Source: BACL11 sp945865535 (GTDB lineage: Bacteria > Bacteroidota > Bacteroidia > Flavobacteriales > BACL11). Taken from it: a stretch of DNA of 64,000 bases. The position numbers and the translations under genes are program-made. The stretch lies in the NCBI GenBank assembly GCA_947502765.1, contig CANNBA010000007.1, positions 38,704 to 102,703 on the forward strand, given 5' to 3'. Shown one piece after another: positions 34,846 through 45,001 of this stretch; the stretch's first letter is position 1; the number at the start of each line of letters is the position of its first letter. The notes beneath the pieces are model-generated. The model was not told where the DNA came from. It made no database searches and was given only the letters and a program-made list of their open reading frames with translations.

Positions 34846-35997
34846 GTGAAAAAAGTATTTAAATATCTTTTAGTAATTTTTTTGCTTATAAACTTGCTTA
34901 TTGTTTTAAGCGGAAAACTCTGGCTTTACAAAGGAATTGCTATTACCTATTTAAGAGGATACACTTCAGCATATATTGATGATTTTGTCTATTTCCCAGC
35001 CAATACCATAAAAGTTGGAAAACATCAAGAGTGGTTAATTTCAAAAAACTATAACCAAGCAAAATTGCCAGAATTTATAAATGTCGTTAATACGGAGTTG
35101 GAAACAGTTGCTTTTATGGTAATTAAAAATGACAGTATACAATATGAGGAGTATTGGCACGGCTATTCTGCCGACACTATGTCTAACTCTTTTTCTATGG
35201 CAAAAAGCTGGGTTTCCACTTTAATTGGGATCGCAATTAAAGAGGGTAAAATAAAAAATATTGATCAACAAATCTGTGATTTTTTGCCTGAATTTTGTGT
35301 TGATGACAACTCAAAAATTACAATAAAAAATCTTTTAACTATGAGCTCGGGGCTAAATTGGGATGAAGATTATCACAATCCTATTGGGCAAACTGCTCAG
35401 GCGCATTATGGAGATGATTTAAAAGGCTTAATCTTTAGTTTAAAGTCAATTGAAGAGCCTGGAAAAACATTTAGATACAATAGCTCCTGCACCCAAATTT
35501 TGACTTTCTTTCTAGAGAAAGCTACAGCAAAAACAATAAGCGAATATGCCTCTGAAAAATTATGGCAACCTCTGGGCGCAAAACACCCTGCTCTTTGGAG
35601 TACGGACACTCCAAATGGAGATGAAAAGGGATTTTGCTGTATCAATTCTAATGCAAGAGATTTTGCTCGGCTTGGAAAACTTTACCTCAATTTTGGCAAT
35701 TGGAATGAAGTGCAAATTTTAGATAGCTCTTATGTAAAAGAAGTTACTTTAGCTGCTGATTTAATGGATAAAAATGGTAAAAGAAATAAAAAATATGGAT
35801 ATCATTTTTGGATTACCAATTATAAAAATCTTGATATTTATTACGCTCAAGGATTGTTGGGCCAGTATATGATTTGTATTCCGGAAAAAGATATGATTGT
35901 AGTTCGTTTAGGAAGAAAAGATGGTAATAACTTAGAAGATGGTCACAATGATGATTTTTATGCATTTATTGATGCAGCACTTGAAATGTACCCTTAA
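34846..35997 (+). CDS. membrane-anchored serine hydrolase (class C beta-lactamase / esterase family)
   Basis: 383 residues starting at GTG. One N-terminal membrane helix (about 5-28) anchors it to the inner membrane facing the periplasm. The nucleophile motif S117-M-A-K120 (NSFSMAKSWVSTLIG) and a YNS-type motif (FRYNSSCTQIL near 210) define the beta-lactamase-like serine hydrolase fold. Members include DD-peptidases, esterases and 6-aminohexanoate hydrolases; the substrate is not evident. It lies in the PGI-lipB-exonuclease run with nearly no spacing. Confidence 0.85.
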   Translation: MKKVFKYLLVIFLLINLLIVLSGKLWLYKGIAITYLRGYTSAYIDDFVYFPANTIKVGKHQEWLISKNYNQAKLPEFINVVNTELETVAFMVIKNDSIQYEEYWHGYSADTMSNSFSMAKSWVSTLIGIAIKEGKIKNIDQQICDFLPEFCVDDNSKITIKNLLTMSSGLNWDEDYHNPIGQTAQAHYGDDLKGLIFSLKSIEEPGKTFRYNSSCTQILTFFLEKATAKTISEYASEKLWQPLGAKHPALWSTDTPNGDEKGFCCINSNARDFARLGKLYLNFGNWNEVQILDSSYVKEVTLAADLMDKNGKRNKKYGYHFWITNYKNLDIYYAQGLLGQYMICIPEKDMIVVRLGRKDGNNLEDGHNDDFYAFIDAALEMYP

Positions 35998-36717
35998 ATG
36001 TTAGAACAAATCAAAATAAAAAATATTTTATTTCTGGATATTGAAACTGTTCCTGTAAAAGAGCATTTTAAAGATTTAGACCCAACTTTTCAAAAGCTTT
36101 GGGAAGAAAAAACCATTTGGCCAAGAAAAGAAGAGTTTACTGCCTCTGAATATTATGTAAAAAAGGCAGGTGTTATGGCTGAATTTGCTAAAATTATCTG
36201 TATTTCTGTAGGCTATTTATTTACAAATAAAGGAGAGTCCCATTTTAGAATAAAATCATTCTATGGAGATGATGAAAAACGAATTCTATCAGATTTTAAC
36301 ACTCTTTTAACTTCAGAATTTAACCGCTCAAATCATCAACTTTGTGCTCATAATGGAAAGGAGTTTGATTTTCCTTTTATTGCCAGAAGAACACTTGTTA
36401 ATGGATTAAAATTACCCAAGCTTTTAGATATTGCAGGTAAAAAACCCTGGGAAATAAATCACCTGGATACAATGGAGCTCTGGCGCTTTGGTGACTATAA
36501 AAATTATACCTCTATCAAATTATTGACTGCACTTTTTAATATCCCTACCCCAAAAGATGATATTGATGGAAGTCAAGTGGCGGCTATTTATTACAAAGAA
36601 AAAGATCTTGAACGAATTAAAATATATTGCCAAAAAGATACCCTAACGGTAGCACAATTACTGCTCCGATATAAAGGACAAGAATTAATAAAAGAAGAAA
36701 ACATAGAATTTGCATAA
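35998..36717 (+). CDS. predicted DEDD-type 3'-5' exonuclease (PolB-like)
   Basis: 239 residues, starting at the base after the previous stop. The three exonuclease motifs are ILFLDIETVPV near 10-20 (DxE), CAHNGKEFDFPFIARR near 115-130 (Exo II Asp) and IKIYCQKDTLTVAQLLL near 203-219 (YxxxD). These correspond to the stand-alone proteins with a predicted DNA polymerase B-like exonuclease domain. Nucleic-acid substrate and pathway are unknown. Confidence 0.88.
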   Translation: MLEQIKIKNILFLDIETVPVKEHFKDLDPTFQKLWEEKTIWPRKEEFTASEYYVKKAGVMAEFAKIICISVGYLFTNKGESHFRIKSFYGDDEKRILSDFNTLLTSEFNRSNHQLCAHNGKEFDFPFIARRTLVNGLKLPKLLDIAGKKPWEINHLDTMELWRFGDYKNYTSIKLLTALFNIPTPKDDIDGSQVAAIYYKEKDLERIKIYCQKDTLTVAQLLLRYKGQELIKEENIEFA

Positions 36718-36752
36718 AAAATTCTATTTTTAACAAAAAAAAAGAATACTGG

Positions 36753-38552
36753 ATGGAAAATACATTATTAGAATTTAAAAACCTTGTAACAGAATTTCAT
36801 ACTGAAGGAACTAGCGTAAAAGCTGTAAATGACGTGAGCTTTACCCTTAATAAAGGAGAAACAATTGGTATCGTTGGAGAGTCGGGTTCTGGGAAATCAG
36901 TGACCTCACTTTCTGCAATGCGATTGATTCCTAATCCTCCTGGAATTATTAGTGGGGGTGAAATTATTTTTCATCAAAAAGACGGAACAACTACTGATTT
37001 ATTAAAAATATCGGAAGAGCAAATGCGTAAGTTCAGAGGAAATGAAATTGCAATGATTTTCCAAGAGCCAATGACTTCTTTAAACCCTGTTTTTACTTGT
37101 GGCAATCAAGTGATGGAGGCAATTATCCTGCACCAAAAATTAAACAACAAAGCTGCAAAATCGTTAACTCTGGAACTATTTGAAAAAGTGCAATTACCCG
37201 ATCCAGAAAGAATTTATAGTGCTTATCCTCATCAAATTTCTGGAGGCCAAAAACAAAGAGTAATGATTGCAATGGCTATGAGCTGTCAGCCGTCCGTTTT
37301 AATTGCGGATGAGCCAACTACTGCTTTAGATGTAACGGTACAAAAAACCATTTTGCAACTCATGCAAAAATTACAAACAGAGCAAGAGATGGGGATTTTG
37401 TTTATTACTCATGATTTAGGAGTAATTGCAGAATTAGCCGATAAAGTGGTAGTAATGTATAAAGGTAAAATTGTAGAACAAGGAAGTGTTTGGGATATTT
37501 TTAATAATCCTCAACATCCTTATACAAAAGGACTATTGGCTTGTAGGCCTCCTTTAGATAAGCGCTATACTTTTTTGCCAACTGTTTCAGATTTTATGCA
37601 AACTGATGACAAAGGAAATATTGTAGATAATGGGGTTTCGGTTGCAGATTTTACCAAAAAACTGGTAATTTCTGAAAAAACCAGAATAGCAAGCCAAAAA
37701 GCACTTTTTGCCAAAGAACCAGTATTAACAATTAAAAATCTTAAAACCTATTTTCCAATAAAAGGTGGTTTTTTTGGGGGAACTACTGGACAGGTAAAGG
37801 CGGTGGATAATGTAAGTTTTGATGTGTATCCTGGCGAAACACTTGGCTTAGTTGGAGAGAGTGGCTGTGGAAAAACAACAATTGGTCGTACAATTATACG
37901 ATTGGAAGAGCCTACCAGTGGAGAGATGCTCTATAAAGGCAAGGATATTGCAAAAATGAATGCAAAGGAGCTTAGAGCTTTTAGAAAAGAAGTTCAAATT
38001 ATATTTCAAGATCCCTATTCTTCATTAAATCCAAGAATGACAATTGGCAATGCAATTATGGAGCCAATGCAAGTACATGGTATTTTGGCAAATGATGATG
38101 AGCGTAAAAAAAGAGTGGAAGAATTACTCTCAAGGGTGAATTTAGACCCTAGTCATTTTTACAGATATCCACATGAGTTTTCTGGGGGACAAAGACAAAG
38201 AATTGGTATTGCAAGGGCATTAGCCGTAAACCCAAAATTTATCATTTGTGACGAATCGGTTTCTGCTTTGGATGTGTCGGTACAGGCCCAAGTATTGAAC
38301 CTTCTTAACGAACTAAAACAAGAGTTTGGGCTTACTTATATTTTTATTTCTCACGACCTTTCTGTGGTAAAATACATGAGTGATAGAATGGTAGTTATGC
38401 AGGAGGGTAAAATTGAAGAAATGGGTGATGCCGACCAAATTTGCAATAAGCCGGGCACTGATTATACTAAAAAATTAATAGATGCCATACCTGAAGGAAA
38501 GCTAGAAGATATTAAAAGGCATTTGAAAAGTAAGGGGGTAAAAGTTTCTTAG
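36753..38552 (+). CDS. ABC transporter ATPase, fused DppD-DppF type (peptide/nickel family)
   Basis: 599 residues with two complete ATPase domains. Domain 1 has Walker A GESGSGKS, signature ISGGQKQR and Walker B ADEPTTALDV; domain 2 has GESGCGKT, FSGGQRQR and CDESVSALDV. Both end in the oligopeptide-binding C-terminal extension. It energises an oligopeptide or related importer, but permease and binding-protein genes are not adjacent, so the substrate is unknown. No canonical promoter was found; TATTTTTA near 36724 has one mismatch. Confidence 0.93.
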   Translation: MENTLLEFKNLVTEFHTEGTSVKAVNDVSFTLNKGETIGIVGESGSGKSVTSLSAMRLIPNPPGIISGGEIIFHQKDGTTTDLLKISEEQMRKFRGNEIAMIFQEPMTSLNPVFTCGNQVMEAIILHQKLNNKAAKSLTLELFEKVQLPDPERIYSAYPHQISGGQKQRVMIAMAMSCQPSVLIADEPTTALDVTVQKTILQLMQKLQTEQEMGILFITHDLGVIAELADKVVVMYKGKIVEQGSVWDIFNNPQHPYTKGLLACRPPLDKRYTFLPTVSDFMQTDDKGNIVDNGVSVADFTKKLVISEKTRIASQKALFAKEPVLTIKNLKTYFPIKGGFFGGTTGQVKAVDNVSFDVYPGETLGLVGESGCGKTTIGRTIIRLEEPTSGEMLYKGKDIAKMNAKELRAFRKEVQIIFQDPYSSLNPRMTIGNAIMEPMQVHGILANDDERKKRVEELLSRVNLDPSHFYRYPHEFSGGQRQRIGIARALAVNPKFIICDESVSALDVSVQAQVLNLLNELKQEFGLTYIFISHDLSVVKYMSDRMVVMQEGKIEEMGDADQICNKPGTDYTKKLIDAIPEGKLEDIKRHLKSKGVKVS

Positions 38553-38573
38553 CCCAATCAATTAATCGATTTC

Positions 38574-39230
38574 TTAGAATGCCATCTCAGGAATTTCTCC
38601 TTGAATAATTAATGAGGCTTCAGTTGCCTTTATAATTTCTTCAACGCTAACTCCTGGGGCTCTTTCCAAAAGTTTAAAGCCCTTTTTTGTTACTTCCAAA
38701 ACCGCTAAATTAGTTACTACTTTTTTTACGCAATTTACTCCAGTAATTGGTAAAGTGCATTTTTTAAGAATCTTGCTTTCGCCTGCATTGTTGGTGTGCA
38801 TCATAGCCACAATAATATTTTCAGCTGAGGCCACTAAATCCATAGCCCCTCCCATTCCTTTTACCATTTTCCCGGGTATTTTCCAATTGGCAATATCACC
38901 ATTTTCAGAAACTTCCATAGCCCCCAAAACAGTAAGGTGAACATGCTGGCCTCTAATCATTGCAAAAGATGTGGCAGAATCAAAAATAGCGGCCCCTGGC
39001 ATAGTAGTAATAGTTTGTTTTCCAGCATTTATCATATCTGGATCTTCCTCCCCTTCAAAAGGAAACGGTCCCATACCTAAAAGCCCATTTTCCGATTGAA
39101 ATTCAATATCAATACCTTTAGGAATGTAGTTAGCAACTAAAGTTGGTATTCCTATTCCTAAATTAACATAGGTATTGTGCTCTAATTCTTGGGCAATTCT
39201 CTGAGCTATTTGATTTTTATCTAAAGCCAT
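38574..39230 (-). CDS. scoB: 3-oxoacid CoA-transferase subunit B
   Basis: 218 residues of a heterodimeric CoA-transferase that moves CoA between succinyl-CoA and acetoacetate (or a similar 3-oxoacid). The catalytic glutamate is E47 in FQSENGLLGMG; NLGIGIPTLVANYI at 23-36 is the other family mark. Its ATG overlaps the stop of subunit A by one base, so the two are made together. It supports ketone body or branched-chain degradation; the exact acid is inferred from homology. Confidence 0.92.
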   Translation of the reverse strand: MALDKNQIAQRIAQELEHNTYVNLGIGIPTLVANYIPKGIDIEFQSENGLLGMGPFPFEGEEDPDMINAGKQTITTMPGAAIFDSATSFAMIRGQHVHLTVLGAMEVSENGDIANWKIPGKMVKGMGGAMDLVASAENIIVAMMHTNNAGESKILKKCTLPITGVNCVKKVVTNLAVLEVTKKGFKLLERAPGVSVEEIIKATEASLIIQGEIPEMAF

Positions 39231-39931
39231 TACTCTCTTTTTCTAACTGTTCTTTGCTCTATTCTCTTCTCGTATTTTTCTCCTTGGAGAATTCTTTGGA
39301 CAAAAATTCCTGGAGTGTGAATCTGATTAGGATCTAGCTCTCCTGCTGGAACCAATTCCTCTACTTCAGCTACAGTAATTTTTCCTGCCATAGCCATAAG
39401 AGGATTGAAATTACGAGCAGTTCCTTTAAAAATTAAGTTCCCAGCTGTATCTCCTTTCCATGCTTTTACAAAAGCAAAATCAGCAGTTAATGCCGATTCC
39501 AAAATATGAGGCTTCCCATTATACTCTCTTACTTCTTTCCCTTTCGCAACTTCAGTTCCAAAGCCAGCTGGAGTATAAAATGCGGGAATTCCCGCCCCTC
39601 CTGCTCTACATCTTTCTGCTAGAGAGCCTTGTGGAATTAAATCTACCTCTAACTCGCCCGAAAGCATTTGTCTTTCAAATTCTGCATTCTCTCCTACATA
39701 TGATGAAATCATCTTTTTGATTTGTTTTCTTTTTAGTAAAAGTCCTAAACCAAAATCATCAACTCCAGCATTATTGGAAATACAAGTAAGTCCAAAAATT
39801 TCTTTTTTTGATAACGCAATAATAGCGTTTTCAGCAATCCCAGATAGTCCAAACCCTCCAAACATAAAAGTCATATTGCTTTGCACTCCCTCTAGCGCCT
39901 CCTCAATATTATTCACTACTTTATTTATCAT
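39230..39931 (-). CDS. scoA: 3-oxoacid CoA-transferase subunit A
   Basis: 233 residues. FMFGGFGLSGIAENAIIAL near 22-40 and CRAGGAGIPAFYTPAGFGT near 108-126 are typical of the alpha subunit that forms the CoA-binding half. It lies 14 bases after the PBP1A gene in the same direction, apparently at the tail of the holB-ricT-gldH-PBP1A run; no TAnnTTTG box was found in the gap. Confidence 0.92.
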   Translation of the reverse strand: MINKVVNNIEEALEGVQSNMTFMFGGFGLSGIAENAIIALSKKEIFGLTCISNNAGVDDFGLGLLLKRKQIKKMISSYVGENAEFERQMLSGELEVDLIPQGSLAERCRAGGAGIPAFYTPAGFGTEVAKGKEVREYNGKPHILESALTADFAFVKAWKGDTAGNLIFKGTARNFNPLMAMAGKITVAEVEELVPAGELDPNQIHTPGIFVQRILQGEKYEKRIEQRTVRKRE

Positions 39932-39945
39932 CTTTCAAAAAAATC

Positions 39946-42162
39946 TTAATCAAATTCATTATCTTCTTTACTTTGCAAACTACTTCCGCAATCAAATTTT
40001 TCATTAATCTCTATGGGAATATCAAAATCAACTGGTAAAATGCCTGTTTTTGCTACATCAGCATATACCCTTTTCATATATTCACCAAAAAATGGTAAAG
40101 CCGTATTAGCCCCTTGGCCTAAATTAGTTGTTCTAAAATGAGCCGCTCTATCATCACAACCAGTCCAAACTCCCGTAACCAAAGTTGGCGTTATTCCCAT
40201 AAACCAACCATCTGATTGGTTTTGTGTAGTTCCTGTTTTTCCTCCCATCTGATTTGTAAATCCATATCTAGATCTCAGCCGACTTCCTGTCCCTCCATCA
40301 ACAACTTCTTGCAACATTCTCACCATTGTATTAGCTGTTTCTTCACTCATTGCTTCCTGAGTTTTTGGACTAAAGTTTTCCAAAATAACTCCATTTTTAT
40401 CTTCAATTCTAGTTATAAAAATTGGCTCTGTCCAAATTCCTTTATTTACAAAAGTGGAGTAGGCTCCTACCATTTCGTAAACCGATAAATCAAAAACCCC
40501 TAAACAAACGGAAGGGACAGGAAAAATGTCTGATTGAATTCCAATCTTTTTAGCCATATCAACTACTGCATGAGGCCCTAATTCCTTCAAAAGAGAGGCG
40601 GTAATAGTATTGATAGAGTTTGCCAGCCCAGACTTTAGGGTAACCCAGGTATTAGCAAACTCATTTCCCGAATTTTGCGGAATCCAATTCTCAGGAATAC
40701 CCCAGCTTTCTTTATCAAAAACAACCGGAATATTTAAAACTGCATAACAAGGAGAATAGCCTTCTTGAATAGCTAAAGCATATACAATGGGTTTAAAAGT
40801 AGATCCTACTTGGCGCTTCCCCACTTTTACATGGTCATACTTAAAGTGCTTATAGTTTATTCCGCCTACATAAGCCTTTACGTGTCCTGTTTTAGGATTC
40901 ATACTCATCATTCCTGAATGAATAAAAAACTTATTGTATTTGACAGAGTCTCTAGGAGATAGTATGGTGTCAATCTCCCCATCCCAAGAAAATAATGTCA
41001 TAGGGACTTTAGTATTGAAAATCTTTCTTATCTCCATTTCTGATTTTCCAGCTTTTTTTAGGCCTTTATAGCGCTCAGATCTTCTCATTCCCTGATCAAT
41101 AATTGCATTAATTTGTTTCCATTCAAAATCTTTCGGAAAAGGCGCTTTGCTATATCCCTTCCAATGCTTATAAAACTCTTTTTGTAAAGACGAAATATGC
41201 ACTTTCATGGCTTCTTCGGCAAACTGCTGTAAACGAGAATTAATTGTTGTGTGTACTTTTAAACCATCAGTATAAGCATTATAGTTGGATCCATCTTTCT
41301 TTGTATGGTTAGCACACCATTTTTTTAACTCTTCTCTCAAATACTCTCTTAAATAAGGGGCGGGCCCCTCATTATGGCTCGCCATTTTAAAGTCCAATAT
41401 TATTGGTAGCGATTTTAATGTGTCAAATAACGAATCTGAAATAAAATCGTACCGATTCATCTGAGAGAGAACGACATTTCTTCTTTGCTGAGTAAGTTCT
41501 ATCCTTTTATTGGGATTATATAGTGCTGGATTTTTTAGCATTCCAACAAGAACAGCTGACTCTTCTAATTTTAAATCTATTGGTTTTTTATTAAAATAAA
41601 CCTGTGCCGCTGACTTTATTCCAGCCGCATTATTTACCCAATCAACCTTGTTTAAATACATTAGTAGTATCTCGTCTTTTGTGTAATGCCTTTCAAGTTG
41701 AGCTGCAATAATCCATTCTTTTAATTTTTGCATCACCCTACCTAATCCAGAGCTTGGTTGCTCCGTAAACAACATTTTTGCTAATTGCTGAGTAATTGTA
41801 CTAGCCCCTCCTGAACTGCTTTTGCCTATAAAAATTCCAAAAATTGCTCTTACTAATGCTCTAACATCAACTCCTGAGTGCTTGTTAAATCGAACATCTT
41901 CAGTGGCTAATACAGCATCTATTAAACTCTGTGGCAATTCATCATGTCTTGCCCAGCTTCTATTTTCAAAAAAATATTTTCCTAAAACTACTCCATCTTC
42001 TGAAATAATTTCTGTTGCTAAATTGTTTTTTGGATTTTCTAACTGGTCAAACGTTGGTAAATCACCAAACAACCCAAGTACTGTTAGTTGCACCAAACCA
42101 AAAAGGATTATAAACGGACTTAAAATAATTCCCCATAATAAGATTTTATTTTTTCTAGTCAT
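39946..42162 (-). CDS. penicillin-binding protein 1A (bifunctional transglycosylase/transpeptidase)
   Basis: 738-residue peptidoglycan synthase. One N-terminal membrane helix (about 7-29) is followed by the GT51 glycosyltransferase domain with catalytic ATEDVRFNKHSGVD near 89-102 and GGASTITQQLAKMLF near 117-131, then the transpeptidase domain with GSTFKPIVYAL (SxxK), a SxN-type motif and GGKTGTTQNQSDGWF (KTG). It works in the periplasm. Its ATG overlaps the end of gldH by eight bases. Confidence 0.95.
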   Translation of the reverse strand: MTRKNKILLWGIILSPFIILFGLVQLTVLGLFGDLPTFDQLENPKNNLATEIISEDGVVLGKYFFENRSWARHDELPQSLIDAVLATEDVRFNKHSGVDVRALVRAIFGIFIGKSSSGGASTITQQLAKMLFTEQPSSGLGRVMQKLKEWIIAAQLERHYTKDEILLMYLNKVDWVNNAAGIKSAAQVYFNKKPIDLKLEESAVLVGMLKNPALYNPNKRIELTQQRRNVVLSQMNRYDFISDSLFDTLKSLPIILDFKMASHNEGPAPYLREYLREELKKWCANHTKKDGSNYNAYTDGLKVHTTINSRLQQFAEEAMKVHISSLQKEFYKHWKGYSKAPFPKDFEWKQINAIIDQGMRRSERYKGLKKAGKSEMEIRKIFNTKVPMTLFSWDGEIDTILSPRDSVKYNKFFIHSGMMSMNPKTGHVKAYVGGINYKHFKYDHVKVGKRQVGSTFKPIVYALAIQEGYSPCYAVLNIPVVFDKESWGIPENWIPQNSGNEFANTWVTLKSGLANSINTITASLLKELGPHAVVDMAKKIGIQSDIFPVPSVCLGVFDLSVYEMVGAYSTFVNKGIWTEPIFITRIEDKNGVILENFSPKTQEAMSEETANTMVRMLQEVVDGGTGSRLRSRYGFTNQMGGKTGTTQNQSDGWFMGITPTLVTGVWTGCDDRAAHFRTTNLGQGANTALPFFGEYMKRVYADVAKTGILPVDFDIPIEINEKFDCGSSLQSKEDNEFD

Positions 42163-42613
42163 TGTGCTCGGAAACTATTAACCCTATATCTAAAATATTT
42201 TCTAAATTAACAATTTTGTGTACAGATGCATGTCTCATGGCCTGTTCAATACTTAACTCATAATCTCCTTTTTTAGCAAAAGTCCTTTGTTTAGCAAAAA
42301 CATATTCAAATTCTCTAACGTCACTTATGCCGAATCCCAGCCACTGTCCATTTTTATTTGCTAAAATTATTTCAATAGTGTCTTTGTTTGCCTCTTCTAA
42401 AAAAAGAAATAAATTTTGAAACTCATAATCAACAGTATGCCTAATCTTTAAGCTCAAATCATACTTTTTTGTTGTATCGGAAATAGTATATTTAAATCTT
42501 GCAATACTATCCGTGTTCCATCCATTATAATTAAAAGAATGGTAATTCTCATATGTAGTATTGCCACAAGAAAGTAAAATTACACAAAAAAAAACTAGTG
42601 AATAATTACGCAT
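42155..42613 (-). CDS. gldH: gliding motility lipoprotein GldH
   Basis: 152-residue lipoprotein from the chosen start: MRNYSLVFFCVILLSCGNT is a clear signal with lipobox LSCG. The body (YHSFNYNGWNTDSIARFKYT, LSLKIRHTVDYEFQNLFLF, SIEQAMRHASV) matches GldH, a component of the flavobacterial gliding/T9SS machinery. An in-frame extension upstream to 42730 is possible but is basic, lies inside ricT, and would bury the signal peptide, so 42613 is preferred. It overlaps ricT by eight bases. Confidence 0.88.
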   Translation of the reverse strand: MRNYSLVFFCVILLSCGNTTYENYHSFNYNGWNTDSIARFKYTISDTTKKYDLSLKIRHTVDYEFQNLFLFLEEANKDTIEIILANKNGQWLGFGISDVREFEYVFAKQRTFAKKGDYELSIEQAMRHASVHKIVNLENILDIGLIVSEHND

Positions 42614-43784
42614 CTTTTTGCCCATTATCTTTTTGAGATTCTCTTTTTTGAGTGGCTTTAATCTTATTTTTTTTGAAATTTTCTCTTCTTTCTGGGCGTT
42701 TTCTTGCGTTTTTGAAGCTTTTAGTATCAAATCTATTTATGTTATCTTGACCCATTGCAGGATTAAAACTAGGCTCCATAACAGTTTTGTCATCTTTAAA
42801 CTGATCAAAGCTTTCTGGGATCTCTCCTTTTGTATTCAAATCTATTATCTGCATAACCCCATCAGTAGGGATTTCTAATAGCTCAGCTGTTGGATCCTCA
42901 GCATTAAAGTAAAACATAACTCTTTTAAATACGTCAAGCTTTACAAATTTTGCTGTCCCTTTTTTGGTTTTAAGTTGTGAGGTTGAACTTGGGAAATCTT
43001 TTAAGGCCTCTGTATATCCATCAAGCTCAAAATTTAAACAGCATTTTAGTCTACCGCACTGTCCTGATATTTTTTGTGGATTGATTGACAATTGTTGGTA
43101 CCTAGCTGCTGCTGTAGAAACAGCAGGGAATTCTGTCATCCATGTAGAACAACAAAGTTCTCTTCCACAGCTTCCAAGGCCTCCAATTTTTGCGGCCTCT
43201 TGTCTGGCTCCGATTTGTCGCATTTCAACTTTTACTCTAAATTGAGCTGAATATTCTCTAATTAACTCTCTAAAATCAACACGTTTATCTGACGTATAAA
43301 AAAAAGTTGCTTTTGAATTATCTCCCTGAAATTCAACATTTGAAAGTTTCATTTCAAGTTTAAAATCTTCAATTATTCTTTTTGCTTTTTCTAATATGCT
43401 GTCTTCATTTTCAATTGCTGACTTCCATTTTTTCTTATCATTTTCAGTAGCAATTCGATATAAGTTTTTTAAAGGCTCTTTCTCGGTATCTCTTTTTTTT
43501 CTAGTTATCTGAAGAGCAACCAATTCGCCAATCATGGTAATTTTTCCTATATCATGCCCAGATTTTTCGCCCTCTACAGCAACAACTTCTCCATGTTTTA
43601 ATTCAATATTTTCAACATTTACATAAAAATCCTTTCTATCTCCTTTAAACTGAACTTCTACTAAATTGGAATTGTCTGTTTTTGGTCCATCAATTTGATA
43701 TAACCAATCAAAGACAGAGCTAACTCCACAGCCCCTGTTTTCTGAGACTTCACACGTACTACAACCTCCGGTTCCACAACTCAT
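42606..43784 (-). CDS. ricT: PSP1-domain protein, RicT (YaaT) homologue
   Basis: 392 residues. The PSP1 domain contains the cysteine-rich motifs GSCGRELCCSTWM near 204-216 and GQCGRLKCCLNFE near 241-253, which in Bacillus RicT help bind Fe-S clusters in the RicAFT complex that affects RNA processing. A basic C-terminal tail (about 350-392) is lineage-specific. Placement between holB and gldH is common in flavobacteria. No RicA or RicF is seen nearby. Confidence 0.9.
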   Translation of the reverse strand: MSCGTGGCSTCEVSENRGCGVSSVFDWLYQIDGPKTDNSNLVEVQFKGDRKDFYVNVENIELKHGEVVAVEGEKSGHDIGKITMIGELVALQITRKKRDTEKEPLKNLYRIATENDKKKWKSAIENEDSILEKAKRIIEDFKLEMKLSNVEFQGDNSKATFFYTSDKRVDFRELIREYSAQFRVKVEMRQIGARQEAAKIGGLGSCGRELCCSTWMTEFPAVSTAAARYQQLSINPQKISGQCGRLKCCLNFELDGYTEALKDFPSSTSQLKTKKGTAKFVKLDVFKRVMFYFNAEDPTAELLEIPTDGVMQIIDLNTKGEIPESFDQFKDDKTVMEPSFNPAMGQDNINRFDTKSFKNARKRPERRENFKKNKIKATQKRESQKDNGQKDA

Positions 43785-43793
43785 ATTATAGTT

Positions 43794-44945
43794 TTAATTA
43801 ATTGCAAATTTACGTTTAACTTTTAAAAATTTAATCATTTGTAAAGATAACTCAAAAAGTACCATTTTAGCATTTGCGTTTCTGTTAATTGCTTTTACCG
43901 CTTTTTCTAATTCCTCAATAATTATTATACTATTATCCTCATGAATAAATGGAGCAAATTTTGAAATAAAATCAGACTCTTTTTCATTCGTTTTTAAAAG
44001 AGCCTTATTAGCAAAGTTAAAGATTAGACATTCTCTTATCATTTTTATTGCATATGATAAAAACAGCTTTTGATGCTTTCTCCCCATAGTAGAAATGGAA
44101 TCAACCCATTTGGAAATGTTAACCACATCTGTTTTATATGCAAGCCTCATCCATGATGAAAAATCATCAAATAAATCGATCGCTTGAATATCCTCTTCTA
44201 CTAGTTGGATCATTTTTCCTAGATCTGCATCTGTAAGATTTCTAAGTTGTTTTATTCTTTCAACACTTAAATTGTCTTTTTTAAAAAACTCTGTCATATC
44301 CTCAGTGCTAAAATCAAATATGTGTATTTTTTGTAAACGAGAGATTATCGTTGGCAGTAATATGCTGGGCTTTTCTGAAACTAATAGGAATACCGTGCCA
44401 AAAGGGGGTTCTTCAAAAAGTTTAAGCAATTTGTTTGAGGCCTCTGTGTTCATTTGCTCGGGCATCCATATTAAAACAACTCTGAAAGGCGCTTCAAAAT
44501 TCTTTAGTGCTAACTTTTTATGAATTGAATTTGCTTCATCTTTGTAAATAGAGCCTTTTTCTCCTGTTTTATTTTCTATTCCAAAGCTATCAATCCAACT
44601 ATTTAAAGATCCATAACTATTTTTCAATATAAAATCCCGCCACACATTAACAAAGTTATCGCTAACAGCAACATTTGCCTGGCCTAATTTTAAAACTGGG
44701 AAAATTAAATGAAGATCTGGGTGAGATAAAGTATTGTATTTAAGACAAGAAGGGCATTTTCCGCAAGAGTCTTGATCTGATTTATTGTCACAATTCAGAT
44801 ACCTAGCATAGGCAAAAGCCAGTGCTAGTTTTGCGCTACCACTATTGCCTGAAAAAAGCTGAGCATGACTTATACGATTATTTTTTACCGAACAAAGTAA
44901 CTGCTTTTTAACTGCATTATTTCCAGGAATTTCTTTAAACAGCAT
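43794..44945 (-). CDS. holB: DNA polymerase III delta'-like clamp-loader subunit
   Basis: 383 residues of the AAA+ clamp-loader family. The zinc-binding cysteines are in CDNKSDQDSCGKCPSCLKYN near 52-71, SHPDLHLIFP follows, and the sensor segment NKLLKLFEEPP near 170-180 is typical. The Walker A region is degenerate (SGNSGSAKLA), as expected for delta' rather than the ATP-hydrolysing DnaX. It carries a TACATTTG box 17 bases upstream, divergent from pgk. Confidence 0.9.
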   Translation of the reverse strand: MLFKEIPGNNAVKKQLLCSVKNNRISHAQLFSGNSGSAKLALAFAYARYLNCDNKSDQDSCGKCPSCLKYNTLSHPDLHLIFPVLKLGQANVAVSDNFVNVWRDFILKNSYGSLNSWIDSFGIENKTGEKGSIYKDEANSIHKKLALKNFEAPFRVVLIWMPEQMNTEASNKLLKLFEEPPFGTVFLLVSEKPSILLPTIISRLQKIHIFDFSTEDMTEFFKKDNLSVERIKQLRNLTDADLGKMIQLVEEDIQAIDLFDDFSSWMRLAYKTDVVNISKWVDSISTMGRKHQKLFLSYAIKMIRECLIFNFANKALLKTNEKESDFISKFAPFIHEDNSIIIIEELEKAVKAINRNANAKMVLFELSLQMIKFLKVKRKFAIN

Positions 44946-44962
44946 CTACAATTTCTTTATGT

Positions 44963-44970
44963 CAAATGTA
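44963..44970 (-). promoter_or_regulatory. -7 box for holB-ricT-gldH-PBP1A
   Basis: TACATTTG on the minus strand, 17 bases before the holB ATG. The pgk box begins 31 bases away on the other strand. Confidence 0.6.
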
Positions 44971-45001
44971 AATAAAATGTGCTAAATTTTAGTATTTATT
45001 T

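Noticed and set aside
42155..42730. GldH starting at 42730
   Set aside because: The extension is basic, sits inside ricT, and would place the lipoprotein signal 40 residues from the N-terminus.
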